From: Blasia pusilla
Taxonomy: Eukaryota > Marchantiophyta > Marchantiopsida > Blasiales
Assembly: GCA_050084515.1 (NCBI GenBank)
Contig: CM114272.1
Span: 44,206,001 to 44,270,000 of the forward strand
DNA length: 64,000 bases
Direction of reading: 5' to 3'
This document shows positions 22,002 through 34,090 of the stretch, piece by piece. A model generated the notes under the pieces. It saw nothing but the letters and a program-made list of their open reading frames with translations. It was not told the DNA's origin and made no database searches. Position 1 is the first letter of the stretch. Each line of letters begins with the position of its first letter. A program made the position numbers and the translations under genes.

Positions 22002-25000
22002 CTATGATTTCTTTAAATTTACTTCAGGCCAAAGTACTGAACCTCCAAGATCATCATCCAAAGTGTATTGGGGTGGCATATCAGCCTCATTTGGCTGCCA
22101 TAACTTATGATCTAAGAATGCAAGATGGACAATCTTCAGATCCACCCATACCACCCCCGATGGGATATCACTCCCATGAAATTTGTGTTGTCCACTCAAG
22201 CCACTTACAACACCAGTGCCCAAAATTGTCCGGTTGAGCTTGGGCTTTAGGAGTTGAACCTCATCGCCCACACGAATCTACAAACCCAAGATCCCCGAAT
22301 GAGTCTTTGGAGGAAACAAATGCATAAAGTTGGTGTTGGACATATAACACAACACATTATTTGTTACAATTCTTTCAATTGAAATATAGTAGCACTTGAA
22401 TAAAGTTCTGATTATCATGCCAAGCAAGAAAGTTTTTCTTCCAAGTCCACGTGCATATCTTCCCAGTGTATTTTTTGTTGCTTCTTGACTTTACATCGCT
22501 GTCATGTTCACTGCTTGCAGCTTGAATGGCGTCAAAATGCACTCTTGTAACACGTCTCTTTTTGTTTGGAGAAGACTCTTTCTCCCAAGCAATGAAACCT
22601 GCATAGTACAAAAGGATAGTAAAATAAAGGGAAAGTAATTTTGTTATGTTGAATGTACATCCATAGAAGGCTATTGATATATAGCTATAATATCAGAGAG
22701 GGAAATATACCAAGTTGGAGTTTGACATTTACTTGTTGTACATAATCTCTTGCTGTAAAAAAATTGAAGATCTCTTTGAAATCTTAGAGGGTTGTTGTTT
22801 TAGGTATGTTGTCAAAGCAAACAATGATACATAAAACTGGAACTTCATATTTAATTTTTGTACATAATCTTAAACCATAATGCATTGAAGATCTCTTTGA
22901 AACTATAGAAAGGGTAGGGATAACAAAAGAATGGAGGGGAAGAAAACCAAACCTGAGAGAGTTGTTGCTTTAGGGTTTTCAGAAGGCGAGTAGGGTTTTG
23001 ATTCGTTTGCCTTCTTGACTATCACACAACAACAATATTTATAAGAAACTAAAAGAATCTGCACTTACAAAGGATATAATTTTTATAAACCAAATCAGGA
23101 TTTTCTAAACTCAATACTTACGAGCTCGAATCCCTTCAGTTTGCCCATCCAAGTCCCTTGATACCTCCTTATGAGCACCCAAAACATCTACTCCAATCTT
23201 TGAAGGGCCATCCTTGACTCAAGCAAGATCTGCCATGTAATTTCAGAGGAAAAATTATCAATTTCTAATAACTGCACAAATACTTGAAAAGAAACGAATT
23301 TGAGAGAGGACTCTTACCTTCTTGCTGACTCATAATATGAGTCTTAGAAGGACCACATGTATTCACTTTAGGTCTCTTCTTCTCTGAAAGCTTGTTGATC
23401 ATATCAACAAGCATGGAAAAGGCCTCTTTTTGTTCTTTCTGGTTTTTTTCCAACTTCTCCTCAATCAGGGATTGGTTGATTGACATCTTCTTCTCCAAGA
23501 GGAGTTGGTTCCTCTACAATTTTTGCTCAAGATCACCCTTGATGACACCCATATCTGCATTCTATTTCTTCTCTACCTTCAGAAGTTGAGTGGTTATGCT
23601 TGACTCTGCACTCATCTGAAAAATAAAATGATATCCATATAGTTAGTATGTTCCCTACAAATATATAGCTCCAACTCCAGGCTATATCAGTCTTTGTATG
23701 AAGATAAATCAAACACTATCATAAGTCATATTTAACTCGGTAGCATTATACTCACTCGGGAACCTCCGGTGTAAAGGCTATCACTCGTTGCTGGTGTTTG
23801 CTCTTCAGGTTCTTTCGTGGTCAAGGGTACTGTCGCACCTACTTCCTATTGGTAAGATTACATACAAACCAATGAAATTGATATATCAGGTGGTGAAAAA
23901 ATCTAAAATGTATTTACAAACCTCACAATACACGGGAAATAATTCACACATAATTATAGCTAACTTACAAGACTCTCTTGTTGTGGAATTGGTCTATTGT
24001 CAGTAACACCTACATTGCTTTGTGTGATTGATCCACCTTTGCCCTATACACGGAGAAACCCAACAATACAATTAGAATCACTAACATTGACAAACATTAA
24101 CAATCTGAACACCAAAGTGCAGAAATCATTAATATAAAAGAAATGAAAGCTAAGGATAACTTACAGAAAACCCCTCTAAACCTCCCCGTCCGCTGTGATT
24201 TAAAGTCATAACCTTTGATCTTGCGTTCATCATCTTTTGGGCCTTCAACATACCCTCTTTACAAAGCCAATAATCTACCAAACGGCCCCATGCATCTTCC
24301 TTAGCATCAGGGTGGCAAGGGACATCAACATGAGCCCCATTGGCCACCCAATATGCTTTCATCGTAGACCGTTCTATTTTTAATAATTGTGCACATTTCT
24401 TCTTCAAAAAGTCCAAACATAAAGATTGTGCCCCAACAGATTTGTACGCACTCTCAATGTGCTTGCAAACTGTTGCCACATTAATAGCCTCTTCCCTACT
24501 CATCTCGACACATGATAAGTCGAGATAGCGTAGGGTCCATACCTTTAGGTCATTCAACCATGGCTCATAACCGGGCACCTTCGTCTTTGGAACCCGAGTA
24601 GGCAACAATTCACATCTAGGTAGTAGGTTTTGGTCCTTGCGTTGACCCACATCACGGTTCCACAAATCTCTCTTGGTCCTACTTCTCCTCGCACTTGCCC
24701 TATCACCTGAAGAAATGAAAGGTGCAAGAAAATCAATTTAGACATGCACATGTTACAAAATGTACGGAATAAAAGACCAGATCACTAACCACTTGTACCC
24801 AACATTCTTGGTCGACATTTAGACCATGCCTCAAAAGCGACTACATGTGGACATACCCCCACTTTTATTTCTGGGTTTGGAGAGACTAGGGGCCATGAAA
24901 GACTGGCTGTCACTTTAATGCGAATGTACACTCGTGCCAACAAATCTCGATGGCCCATCAGAAAATGTTGAGTCAGAACCTTCTCATGCAATTGGATAAG

Positions 25001-26050
25001 GGGGCGGAGGGCATGGTGCTCCATCCTGTCCACACATGGAGATAGCACTCTTACATCCTTCATCAACACTATAGACAAGAAATCAGGACTTCATAATCCG
25101 AAAAAACACACCGAACTAGGAAAGGATGATGGCCACTTTTTGAGTCATCATGAGAAGATCAAGAGTTAAAGAGTTCTAATTCCTTAAAAATAGAGAATTT
25201 CATCACAAATACACAATGTGGAAAGAAGCTTACACTTGGCGTTGCCCATCGGGGTAAAAGTTTGTGTATGAGGACCCCATTTGGCGTGAGATCCAGATGG
25301 TAGAGATGGCTGGGTATTGCCTACCTAGGGGCGATCTACAACTCTAGGTTGTGACCAAGACATGCCTCCGGCCATTGGCTTTGAGCGGTCATGTGTCCAG
25401 CCGTAGGAGTTTTTTGATCCCATTGTGGTTGGGGGGAAGGGTTTAGGGGCAAGCCATAAGAGCCATGTGGGCCATGATTCAACATCGACGGCTCGCGTTC
25501 ATGAGTGTACCACCTTGCACCCATTGGTCCACCCCAGTATTGGCTACCACTCTCTGGCCATGGGGGATATTGCCAACCCATTTCTGATCTCCCACTTTGG
25601 CCTGAATCATGTGTCTTATAACTGGCATGAGATTCGTGGAATTCTCTCCTTCCAATACCCTGAGCATATGAAAGAGAAATAAAAGTAAGTGTACTATAAT
25701 AAATAAACACAGAGATTGGAAGAATTATGTATCCCACACAAAATCTTACTGAAGATGGTATATAACATATCATTGTAGTTACCCTTTTGACTTGGATCGG
25801 ATGGAATGTTGGCCCAGTATCCTTATTCACGAATGGAGGATCAGGTACATCTTCCTCCTCATCATTCCGGTATTCTAAATCTTCAGTTGGCATATAATCT
25901 GGATCTTTCATTTTATTATCCTTAAGGCTTTCAAGCATTGAAGGACCTGGTAAGCTCTCCAAGACCTTTGATGTCAATCTCAAACTTTGTCGCTTTTCCA
26001 CTACCTCTGCCACTATTGCCCTACAACATGAGGCTTTCTTGGAAACATGA
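22002..26050 (-). pseudogene. CACTA second gene (Transposase_24 type), copy 3, reverse orientation
   Basis: Read from right to left. 26020-25790: a basic/acidic start (VVEKRQSLRLTSKVLESLPG, then MPTEDLEYRNDEEED) matching RRSLRLEEK of copy 2. 25660-25340: Gly/Trp/Pro-rich (WQYPPWPESGSQYWGGPMGA). 24690-24170: the Transposase_24-like domain (VPGYEPWLNDLKVWTLRYLD, KIERSTMKAYWVANGAH, WGRLVDYWLCKEG). 23498-23300: a coiled coil (SLIEEKLEKNQKEQKEAFSM). 22271-22002: a C-terminal domain (KLNRTILGTGVVSGLSGQHK, then GGSVLWPEVNLKK) like 42760-43014. No TNP2 gene accompanies it. The 5' end is replaced by LTR sequence at about 26053. Confidence 0.85.
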
Positions 26051-26052
26051 GA

Positions 26053-26199
26053 CTTTCGCCATAAACAATGTTTCCAACACAAGAGACCTGTCGCCAACCT
26101 CATCCGGCATCTCGGGACGAAGTTACACCCAAACAACCTGCTGACTCTCTATGTCATCGACGCGATAGAACACTACCTATGTCAAAATAAGATGTGACA
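26053..26199 (+). repeat. LTR tail fragment
   Basis: Matches the last 145 bp of the LTR at 8973-9597: TCGCCATAAA, CCAACACAAGAGACCTGTCG, GACGCGATAGAACACTACCT and AAAATAAGATGTGACA. It ends in CA at 26199 and is followed by CGACGGAGGCC of the tandem array. The four bases CGAC also directly precede the LTR copy at 8973. Confidence 0.8.
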
Positions 26200-26830
26200 C
26201 GACGGAGGCCATATTCCAGTTGGCATTTGGAACTAGAGTTGCGATTGACCTTTGTTCTTGATTTTAGAACTAGATCTCAAGTTCCGATAGGATCTATATT
26301 TCCAACATTGTTATATATAGTCTTGATAGAGGCCATGTTCTGGTTTTCATTTGGGACTAGAGTTCTGAATGATCATCATTTAGGTAGTTGGGTCGAATTC
26401 TCATTTCTCAAACTAGAATCCTACCTTAGGTATCAGTTCTCATTTCTGGAACTGAATCTATAGTTCCAATGGTGGGGTAGTCTTGACGGAGGCCATGTTT
26501 TGATTATCATTCGGAACTCGATCTATATTACCGATTGTCAGATATCAATTGAAACTAGGATTTTGAATTCTTATTGGTTAGGTAATTGGATTTTACTCTC
26601 ATTTTTGGAACTAGATCTCTAGTTCCGATGCAACTAGATGTATAATTTTGATTGTGAAGCCAGAAATGTCATTTACAACTGGATTCATGAGTGCACTTTG
26701 TTAAGGTAGTTTGGTCGCATTATCATTTATGGAACTTGATCTATAGTTTAGGGTATATTTCGGAGGCTAGCGATGTCAATTGGAACTAGGGTTTCGAATA
26801 TGGATAAGGTGGAGGGAGGTGCTAGAAGCT
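26200..26830. repeat. Degenerate tandem array, right half
   Basis: Same family as 8270-8972: CATTTGGAACTAGAGTT, TTCTCATTTCTGGAACT, GTCTTGACGGAGGCCATGTT. It begins exactly where the left half stops within the unit, so 8965-8972 joined to 26204 recreates an uninterrupted GTCTCGACGGAGGCC. Confidence 0.75.
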
Positions 26831-26849
26831 TGGTAGTGGCCAACATGTC

Positions 26850-27180
26850 CTTGTATAGTTCTTATTCAAGAAGAATTATGTGGTTTTTATGACTAGGCCT
26901 TAAATGACTTGCCAAGGACTTGCAAACCAGATAATTTTTCTAGTCCTTGTATAGTTCTTATTCATGTTCTTTATGTGGTTTTTATGACTAGGCTTTAAAT
27001 GACTTTCCGAAAGAATGACTCAAAGTATGACGAAAATGGTTTAGTCCTAAAATTTAGGGTTGCACAACTCACATAGTCATGCACTTATTACTAAAGTAGT
27101 TATCAATACCCTTTAGTAAAGACTAGTCGTACTTCTTTCACTTGTCTAGTAATACAGAGTCATAAATAACGACTATTGTG
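26850..27180 (+). repeat. Subterminal repeat region, probable CACTA left end
   Basis: A block of roughly 98 bp (TTGTATAGTTCTTATTCA, then TTATGTGGTTTTTATGACTA and GGCTTTAAATGACTT) is present twice, followed by GACTCA, ATGACT and AGTCAT words to about 27180. Composition and word orientation match the arrays at 21036 and 43610. Confidence 0.65.
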
Positions 27181-27329
27181 TTTTTGTGATCTCATGCTCC
27201 AATGCTAACGTTTTTTTTAATGTTGTTGGGATATATAAATATATATATGTCCTACGTTCCTAGGATAAGGTTGCCCCTTGCCAAAAAAATTGAACATTCT
27301 TGCACCCTTGGTTCAGGCGGAAACGTATG

Positions 27330-28132
27330 GTACCCATCTTTGGATGGCAGTGAAAGTTAACACAAGCCAAGGCCTTAAATACCTCCACATCTTGAACGGT
27401 GCAAATCTGCCAGTTACCTCTCCGTGCTCAAACCAAAAATGAGAGATTGGATTTAGGGTTTATCATTTTTAATTCCATGTGTGAGTGGTCATTTGAAGTT
27501 TTTTCTTTTTTCCTCTGTTCTTGGTTTAGGGTTACCATCCAAGAGAAAGTTTCATTATTTTTGGGCCCCATGTGGAGGGTGGAGGGTACAAAAAGCGACG
27601 CCAAGAAGGAGGAAGAGGGCGTTGAGAAGGATTGTTTCGAGTCTTGATGGCATTTTCATTGTATCATGAAGTTGACTTTTTCTCCCACCATTGGATGGTG
27701 ATGAAACCTAGCACACACCAAGGCCTTAAATCCCTCCACATCTTGAACGGTGCAGATCTGCCAATTACTTCTCCGTGCTCAAACCAAAAATGAGAGATTG
27801 GATATAGGGTTTATCATTTTTAATTCCATGTGTGAGTGGTCATTTGAAGTTTTTTCTTTTTTCCTGTGTTCTTGGTTTAGGGTTACCATCCAAGAGAAAG
27901 TTTCATTATTTTTGGGCCCCATGTGGAGGGTGGAGGGTACAAAAAGCAATGCCAAGAAGGAGGAAGAGGGCGTTGAGATGGATTGTTTCAAGTACTGATG
28001 GCATTTTCATTGTATCATGAAGTTGACTTTTTCTCCTACCATTGGATGGTGATGAAACCTGGCACACACCAAGGCCTTAAATCCCTCCACATCTTGAACG
28101 GTGCAGATCTTCCAATTACCTCTCCGGTAACT
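27330..28132 (+). repeat. 351-bp tandem repeat, two full and two partial copies
   Basis: The landmark CACATCTTGAACGGTGCA and the segment TTTAATTCCATGTGTGAGTG recur with a spacing of 351 bp (for example 27481 and 27832). Copies are about 97 percent identical by eye. The last copy stops after TCTCCG at about 28127, where NCS1-like coding sequence starts. Short frames in the repeat are not convincing genes. Confidence 0.92.
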
Positions 28133-29259
28133 GTCAGAGGGGCTGCACTCATTAAGCAGCGTAGTAAGGATCGTTATACAAACATCAACCCATCGTTCTC
28201 ATTCAGAAGGGGTGGTCTGCTTCCTTCCATTTTCTCCATCTGCTTAGCACCATGGAGATTGATTTCTTGTATATCATTCTTCACTGGTCGGTGCCTAGCC
28301 CGAAGATATTGTTGCGCAGCAGCTCGACGCCGTTGTTGAGGTCTCTATCTAGTGAATCCCTCGCTCATTCCGAAAGCCTACGAGAAGTAGAGTGGGAGAG
28401 TGACTCTCCATTTCACTCCCGTGTGTATAGGAAAGTCTCGTTCTCCACCACAACGATTTCTCCTGGGCCCTAGAATTCTGGTGTAGCTGACAATACTCGG
28501 TCCGTAGAGAGCAGAGACTGGGACTTTTGTGGAGATGCAGTCACTTGGCCAAGATTCACGAGAGCTCAATCCGAAGGCGATCTGCAGAGTCTTGGCCGGG
28601 GATCAGCTCTATCTGCAGTAGCCGAGTCCTTGACTACTTCTACTAGAATGAACAAAGGATTAGATGGTTTGACTGACGCAGAGAACCTGAGAACGTGGAA
28701 AGACAATGCTATCGTCGAATGGGAAAGAGGCAACAATCTTCGTTAAGCATAATTCCATGTGGCAGCGGTACTAGCTGAGCGTCCGAAGCATTGGGGAGAA
28801 ATATTTTAGGATTTGGGAAATTTGAGAGATCTGAAGAAGAGGAGGAAGAAACGTTTTCCAAGGAAATAGATGTTGCAGAAACTGTCCACGGCTCCATCGA
28901 CCTTTGGCAAAAGGCGCGCGATGCTTGTCCAACTACCAAGCATCGTGGAGACTCCCTTGTGAAAATCATGGAAGGAGTCTAGTGAGGGCTTTATCTACAC
29001 TTGGCTGATAGGATATTCTGCTTTGTTGGGTCCTGCCGGAGGCATTGTTATAAAGGATTATTTCTTAGTCAAGAACTGAAATCTGGGTATATCAGACCTC
29101 TACTCTTTGAATCCTAAAGGTCAATATTGGTACACCGGAGGTTTTAATTTGAAAGCTATAGCAGCTTTTGTTCTTGGAGTGGTGCCAAACATTCCATGCT
29201 TCCTGTTCACAGCCAAGCTACTTGACAAGATTGATGCCAAGTCCTTGAGTAAGTCGTAG
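28130..29259 (+). pseudogene. NCS1 nucleobase transporter (PLUTO-like) fragment
   Basis: NCS1 family transporters import purines and uracil; the plant member acts in plastids. Two pieces of the C-terminal third are visible. 28178-28267 reads TNINPSFSFRRGGLLPSIFS and then PWRLIS. 28978-29259 reads [27 protein letters not shown], a TGA stop at 29077, then [20 protein letters not shown] and a last helix [18 protein letters not shown]. In the family PWRL, SSE and [13 protein letters not shown] are almost adjacent, so about 710 bp of foreign sequence splits the gene here. The first two thirds are absent. It is a dead fragment adjoining the 351-bp repeat and the copia element. Confidence 0.88.
28268..28977 (+). 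pseudogene. Unrecognised coding-like insert within the NCS1 fragment
   Basis: Two frames together give a plausible protein remnant: SESLREVEWESDSPFHSRVY and RKVSFSTTTISPGP, then (frame change near 28470) NSGVADNTRSVESRDWDFCG, LGRGSALSAVAESLTTST, AENLRTWKDNAIVEWERGNN, and in a third frame an acidic run (ERSEEEEEETFSKEIDVAET) and SIDLWQKARDACPTTKHRGD, ending VKIMEGV-stop at 28980. I do not recognise the family. Splice junctions that would make it a simple intron in the right phase are not evident. Confidence 0.4.
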
Positions 29260-29503
29260 GCTTCTAAAACCAGCGGCAACCTCCCGATGGCTTATATTGC
29301 TGGCGCCGTTTCTACCCTTGAGTTCTCTGCTGTCTGCTGTGAAACCTATTTTGGGCCTTGGTATTGGCGGACGTGAGTACAAACATGGTCCTCGACGTCC
29401 TGATGGAAGTACTTGGGATGACTTCGGTCAAAGGCGGGGTCAATATCTCCTTTGAGAATGGCCTTCCCGGTGCAGAAGGTATCAACGCTTTTCTTCTTGG
29501 GGT

Positions 29504-29973
29504 TATTGGATTCTCAACATCCACTCCTCTGAGCACCATTGATTTGATCGGCCCCCTTGTATGAGGAGAAGCCTAGATCGATGGTTCCGACTTAGACGTC
29601 GAAGGAGTCATAGTAATATGACGTAGGTGGTTTACGGAGTAGCGTTACTAGGTTTATCTAACCCTATATTGCATCAGAGTGCGGGGCACCCTGATGCAAA
29701 ATAGGGTTAGATAAACCTAGTAAGACGTCATTTTAGGGTTAGATACAAATTTTTTCTATTAATAGAAACGAAGAAAAATAGGTAAAAACCCTAGTTTTCC
29801 CGAGTAGTCAAATAGTCGGGAGCCGCAGCGGTAGCGCATTCTCTTATGTCGAGTTATCTCCCAGTTCAAGTTCCATCGAAGCTCTTTTGTGATCGCACGG
29901 ACGGACTAGGCCACTTTGTATCTCTAAGTTTTGTAAAGATTTCAGTGATTTCGTCACTTTCTGTTTTCTCACA
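29504..29973 (+). repeat. copia 5' LTR
   Basis: 470 bp. It differs from the 3' LTR mainly by a large near-perfect palindrome (arms 29645-29682 and 29686-29723, loop GGG, two mismatches); the 3' LTR has only the inner 12-bp stem. Elsewhere the two LTRs differ at only a few positions. Confidence 0.92.
29645..29723 (+). repeat. 38-bp-arm palindrome in 5' LTR
   Basis: The left arm starts TTACTAGGTTTATCTAACCC and the right arm ends GGGTTAGATAAACCTAGTAA. Only two positions do not pair (29678/29690 and 29668/29700). The loop is three G. A transcript of this stretch would fold into one long hairpin. Confidence 0.95.
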
Positions 29974-29984
29974 TGGTATCGAGC
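29974..29984 (+). promoter_or_regulatory. copia primer binding site
   Basis: TGGTATCGAGC immediately follows the 5' LTR and resembles TGGTATCAGAGC, the usual initiator-methionine tRNA primer site of plant copia elements, with one base missing. Confidence 0.85.
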
Positions 29985-30046
29985 AAAGAGGTTTTCCAAA
30001 GATTTTGTATCCGGCGATCGAGTGTGTTTGCACAAAATCTTGAGAG

Positions 30047-33000
30047 ATGGCTACCTCTTTCGATTCCAGGCTCGCCCTCCTCCATTTGGGTGAAGGGAAG
30101 TTAGATGGGTCTAACTATACGTTGTGGAAGTTCAAAATGAGAACTGTTTCGAATCATTTGAGATCCGGGAAACGGCCACGTGGGTCGATTCAAATCCACA
30201 AGCTAGTGTGAGTTCTCGCATGTTCATCTTCATCCTGGGGACATCGATCTGTTGTATTATTGGCATGGAGACGCAGAAATGCCGATGCTCTATATGTGAT
30301 TGTCACGAATGTAATCGGTCTGTCATGACTCTCATTCAACATACAACCACCGCCGAGGCGTGGAACATTTTGAAGAATCAAGTATGAAACAAGGAATGAG
30401 ACTTGGATTCACAACTGGAGAATCACTTACGTCCGAGAAATTTTTAGAAGGAGAAAGCGCGGAGCAATTTTTGACAAGGATCAAGAATCTTCAAGATCAG
30501 ATGGCGTCCGTGGGAATTTCAAAGTCTAGCGAAGATTTGGCACGTCGGTGCATAAGGATTTTGCCTCCAAGGTATGATAGTTTGGTCATTTGATGAATAC
30601 TCAAGTAAGACCCACGCCGCTTACTTTTGAACAATTTAGTGCAATGTTGGTAGAAGAGGAAATGCGCTTCAAAGCAAGAGAGGGAAGTGACGTAGCATTT
30701 ACTGCCAACGTACAGAGAGGTAGAAATCAGGATTACAGTTCAAATGTCAAGAAGAAATTTCCAAGAAAAGCCTTCAAATGCTTTTATTGTGGTAAGCTAG
30801 GTCATCTTATCAAAGATTGTAGGAAGAGGAGTCAGGATGAGAAGAACGCTTGTTTAAGACCTAAGAAGGAGTCTAGAAATTCTGTAGAACTGGGAGAACA
30901 TGAAGTAGATGCTTGGATAGCAATAGAAGAGTTTTGCACACAGGCAGAACATTCCACTAAGACAAAGAGTGAAGATGCATGGATGCTCGATAGTGGAGCA
31001 TCTAGGCATATGACCAATCATAAGGATTGGTATAGCTCCTTACAGCCTCTACAGGAGCCCATCATTGTTACTGTTGGGAATAATGCAAATTGCCCTATAG
31101 AAGGAAAAGGCACAATTTCTTTAGTCTCACAAAAAGGAGATGAAAAGAAGTTAATCGATGTCTTTGTCGTACGAGTTGAAGCGAAATTTGATTTCAAATG
31201 GCGGATTATGTGATCGTGACCTAGAAGTTTGTTTCAAGAAAACAGGAGCAGTCATTGAGGATGCCAATGGGAAAGTAGTGGGTGAAGGTATACGACGTGG
31301 AAATATCTACGAGTTGTATGCTTTCACGACAAGTGTAGGTACAGATCTTAGTAGCAGTAAGTTGTGGCATGAAAGATTTGGTCACCTAAGCTTTCCCTTA
31401 CTACGTCAAATGGAGAAATCTGGCATGGTTGCTGATTTACCAACAATTTCTGGAGTGTCGGATACTTGTGAAGCCTGTATGATGGGCAAGCAACACCGAC
31501 AACCATTTCCACAAGAGTCCAGCAATAGGGCAAAGGCTCCTCTAGAGTTTATACATGTTGACCTCTGTGGTAAAATGAGAACACTGGCATTAGGTGGTTC
31601 TTCCTACTTCTTTTTAGTTGTCGACGATTATAGTAGGAAGATGTGGATGTATTTCCTTCGTGATAAGGCAAGTGCTTTTGGAAAATTTAAAGTATGGCAC
31701 AAGTTGGTTGAGAATGAGACAGGAAAGAAGGTACAAAAGCTTCGCACTAATCGAGGAGGAGAATTCTTATCAACAGAATTCAACAAATATTTGGGAGAGC
31801 ATGGAATCAGTTTACGATTAACCACGGCACATACACCACAACAAAATGGAGTTGTTGAGCGTCGAAACCGCATGATGGTGGAGATGGCAAGATGTATGAT
31901 GAAAGCAAAAGGTTTGACAGAAGGATTTTGGGCTGAAGCTGTTAATAGTGCCGTATACATTCTAAATAGAAGTGCTACCAAGTCAGTGCAAGGCATGACT
32001 CCTCATCAATCATACTCAGGTAAGGTACCATCAGTCCAACATTTCAGGACTTTTGGTAGTGAGTGTTTTGTACATATCCCTGAAGCATCGAGGACCAAGT
32101 TGGAGTCCAAGAGCAGGAAGTGCATCTTTATGGGATACAGTGAGAAGTCTAAAGCTTATGGCCTTTGGTGTCCTGAGGAAAAGAAGATGCTTGTGAGTCG
32201 TGACGTGGTGTTCCAGGAACAGCCTCGTCAAGTGGCGGATATCAATGGTCCGTCCACATTATCATCAAACGAAGAGATAACCCACCAGAGCACACCAGAG
32301 ATGTTTACACCAGATCATCAAGAAGAAGAATTTGGTGATGATTACAAAGAGCAACTTGCTCTTCCACTACGGTCGTCATACCCTTAGTGGATAAAGCAGC
32401 TCTTGGATGGTAAGGATCCACCAAAGAATCGATGAAGTTGTTACACATCCAAGGAGATCCAAGAGACTAGAGGAGCAGAATAGAGCTTCCGCACATCTCG
32501 TCAACATGGCCCTGATGACAGAGGTCTTGAAGGTGGAAGAGCCATCATGCTTGGATGAGGCCCTAGCTCATCCTCAATGGAGAGAGGCCATGCAGACAGA
32601 GATGGACGCTATTCAGAGAAATGAAACTTGGACTTTGGTTGAAAAGCCAGAGGATAGGAAGATAATACGCACCAAGTGGGTGTACAAGACCAAGTACAAG
32701 TCGGACGGTACATTGGATAAATTCAAAGCGAGGTTGGTCGCACAAGGATGCTCACAAATCGAAGGCTTTGACTACTATGAGACTTTTGCCCCCACTGCAA
32801 GGATGACAACCATTCGAATTGTTCTAGCGGTTGCAGGAACAAGACGTTGGCCTGTACACCAATACGATGTGAAGTCTGCTTTTCTGAACGGGAGTCTCAA
32901 GGAGGAGGTATATGTTTCTCAACCACCAGGTTTTGAGTCACCCGGATCAGAAGAGAAAGTTTGTTTACTTCATCGAGCATTGTATGGGTTGAAGCAAGCC

Positions 33001-34090
33001 CCAAGGGTATGGTATCAACGAATAGATACATTCTTTCGAGAGAAGGGTCTCATGAAGAGTCCTTCAGAAGCAAATTTGTATGTATTTTGCGAAGATGGGA
33101 TGTATATGTTGAGTCTTGTATGTGGATGATCTGATCATCACAAGAGACCACAGTAAGAAAATAGAGGAAATGAAGGGAGTGTTGGAATCTGAGTTTGAAA
33201 TGTCAGATTTAGGTCTTCTGCATTACTTTATAGGACTGGAAATTTGGCAACAAATGATCAGATTCTATTTTTTCTCTCAAAGAGAAGTATGCTAGAGAAA
33301 TCTTGAAGGCATTCGGGATGACCGAGTGTAAGGCAAATGGTCTCGCCAATGGAGGTAGAGTTGAAACTCTCGATGGAGGATGTTTCACCATTGGTAGATG
33401 AAAAGATGTACGAAAGCTTGTAGGCGCTTTGATATTTTTTGTAACAAGAGACGGACATTAGCTTCGCTGTGGGAGTATTGAGTAGGTTCTCAACTAAGCC
33501 TCGTGAGAACCATTGGAAGGCAGGGATGCGTGTGTTGAAGTACATCAAAGGCACTATCGAGTACGGCATCACCTATGGAGCAGGGACGGAAATGACAGGT
33601 TTTTGTGACTCAGACAAGGTGAGATTTAGATTCTCGAAGATCAGTTTCGGGTTATTGCTTCTTGGTAGGATCAGGTGTGGTGTCATAGGTCAACAAGAAG
33701 CAACCTACAGTGGCTCTTTCTTCTACCAAGGCAGAGTACAAGGCGGCTTGTTATGCTTCTTGTGAAGCAGTATGGTTGAGATGGATACTGGAGGACATAG
33801 GAGAAGCACCTGAAAGTGCTACGGTAATGTGGTGTGACAATCAGAGTTGCATTGCCATAGCACATAATCCTGTGTTTCATGCTCGTACGAAGCACATAGA
33901 GATCCAGTACCATTTTTTTCGTGAATTGATCGAGAGAGAGGTTTTGAAGTTAGTCTATTGTCCAACAGAGGACAACCGTGCAGACATCTTCACAAAAGCC
34001 TTGAGCGGAGATCAGCTTCACCGACATCTGAAGGATCTTGGCATATTTGGATCGGTCCAAGACAGTAGTCCACATGAGAATGGATATTGA
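30047..34090 (+). pseudogene. copia gag-pol polyprotein (frameshifted)
   Basis: The start is the ATG at 30047 (MATSFDSRLALLHLGEGK, then SNYTLWKFKMR). Gag continues through frame changes to the zinc knuckle CFYCGKLGHLIKDC (30778). Protease has DSGA at about 30988. Pre-integrase has WHERFGHLSFP. The integrase core shows the first Asp (HVDLCG, 31556) and the Glu (QQNGVVERRN), but the second is LRTNRGGEF where LRSDRGGEF is usual, so the second catalytic Asp is Asn. Reverse transcriptase: TKWVYKTKYKSDGTLDKFKA, QYDVKSAFLNG, then after a frameshift YVDD at about 33118. RNase H: ALSSTKAEYKAACYASCEA, MWCDNQSCIAIAHNP, EDNRADIFTKAL. The stop TGA at 34088 overlaps the purine tract. At least six frame changes or stops make it nonautonomous. 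Confidence 0.95.

Noticed and set aside
27399-28020. Four short plus-strand frames with similar products
   Set aside because: They are the same accidental frames repeated in each copy of the 351-bp tandem repeat, with no domain.
31628-31996. 122-codon minus-strand open frame inside the copia element
   Set aside because: It is antisense to the integrase core, which is unambiguous on the plus strand.
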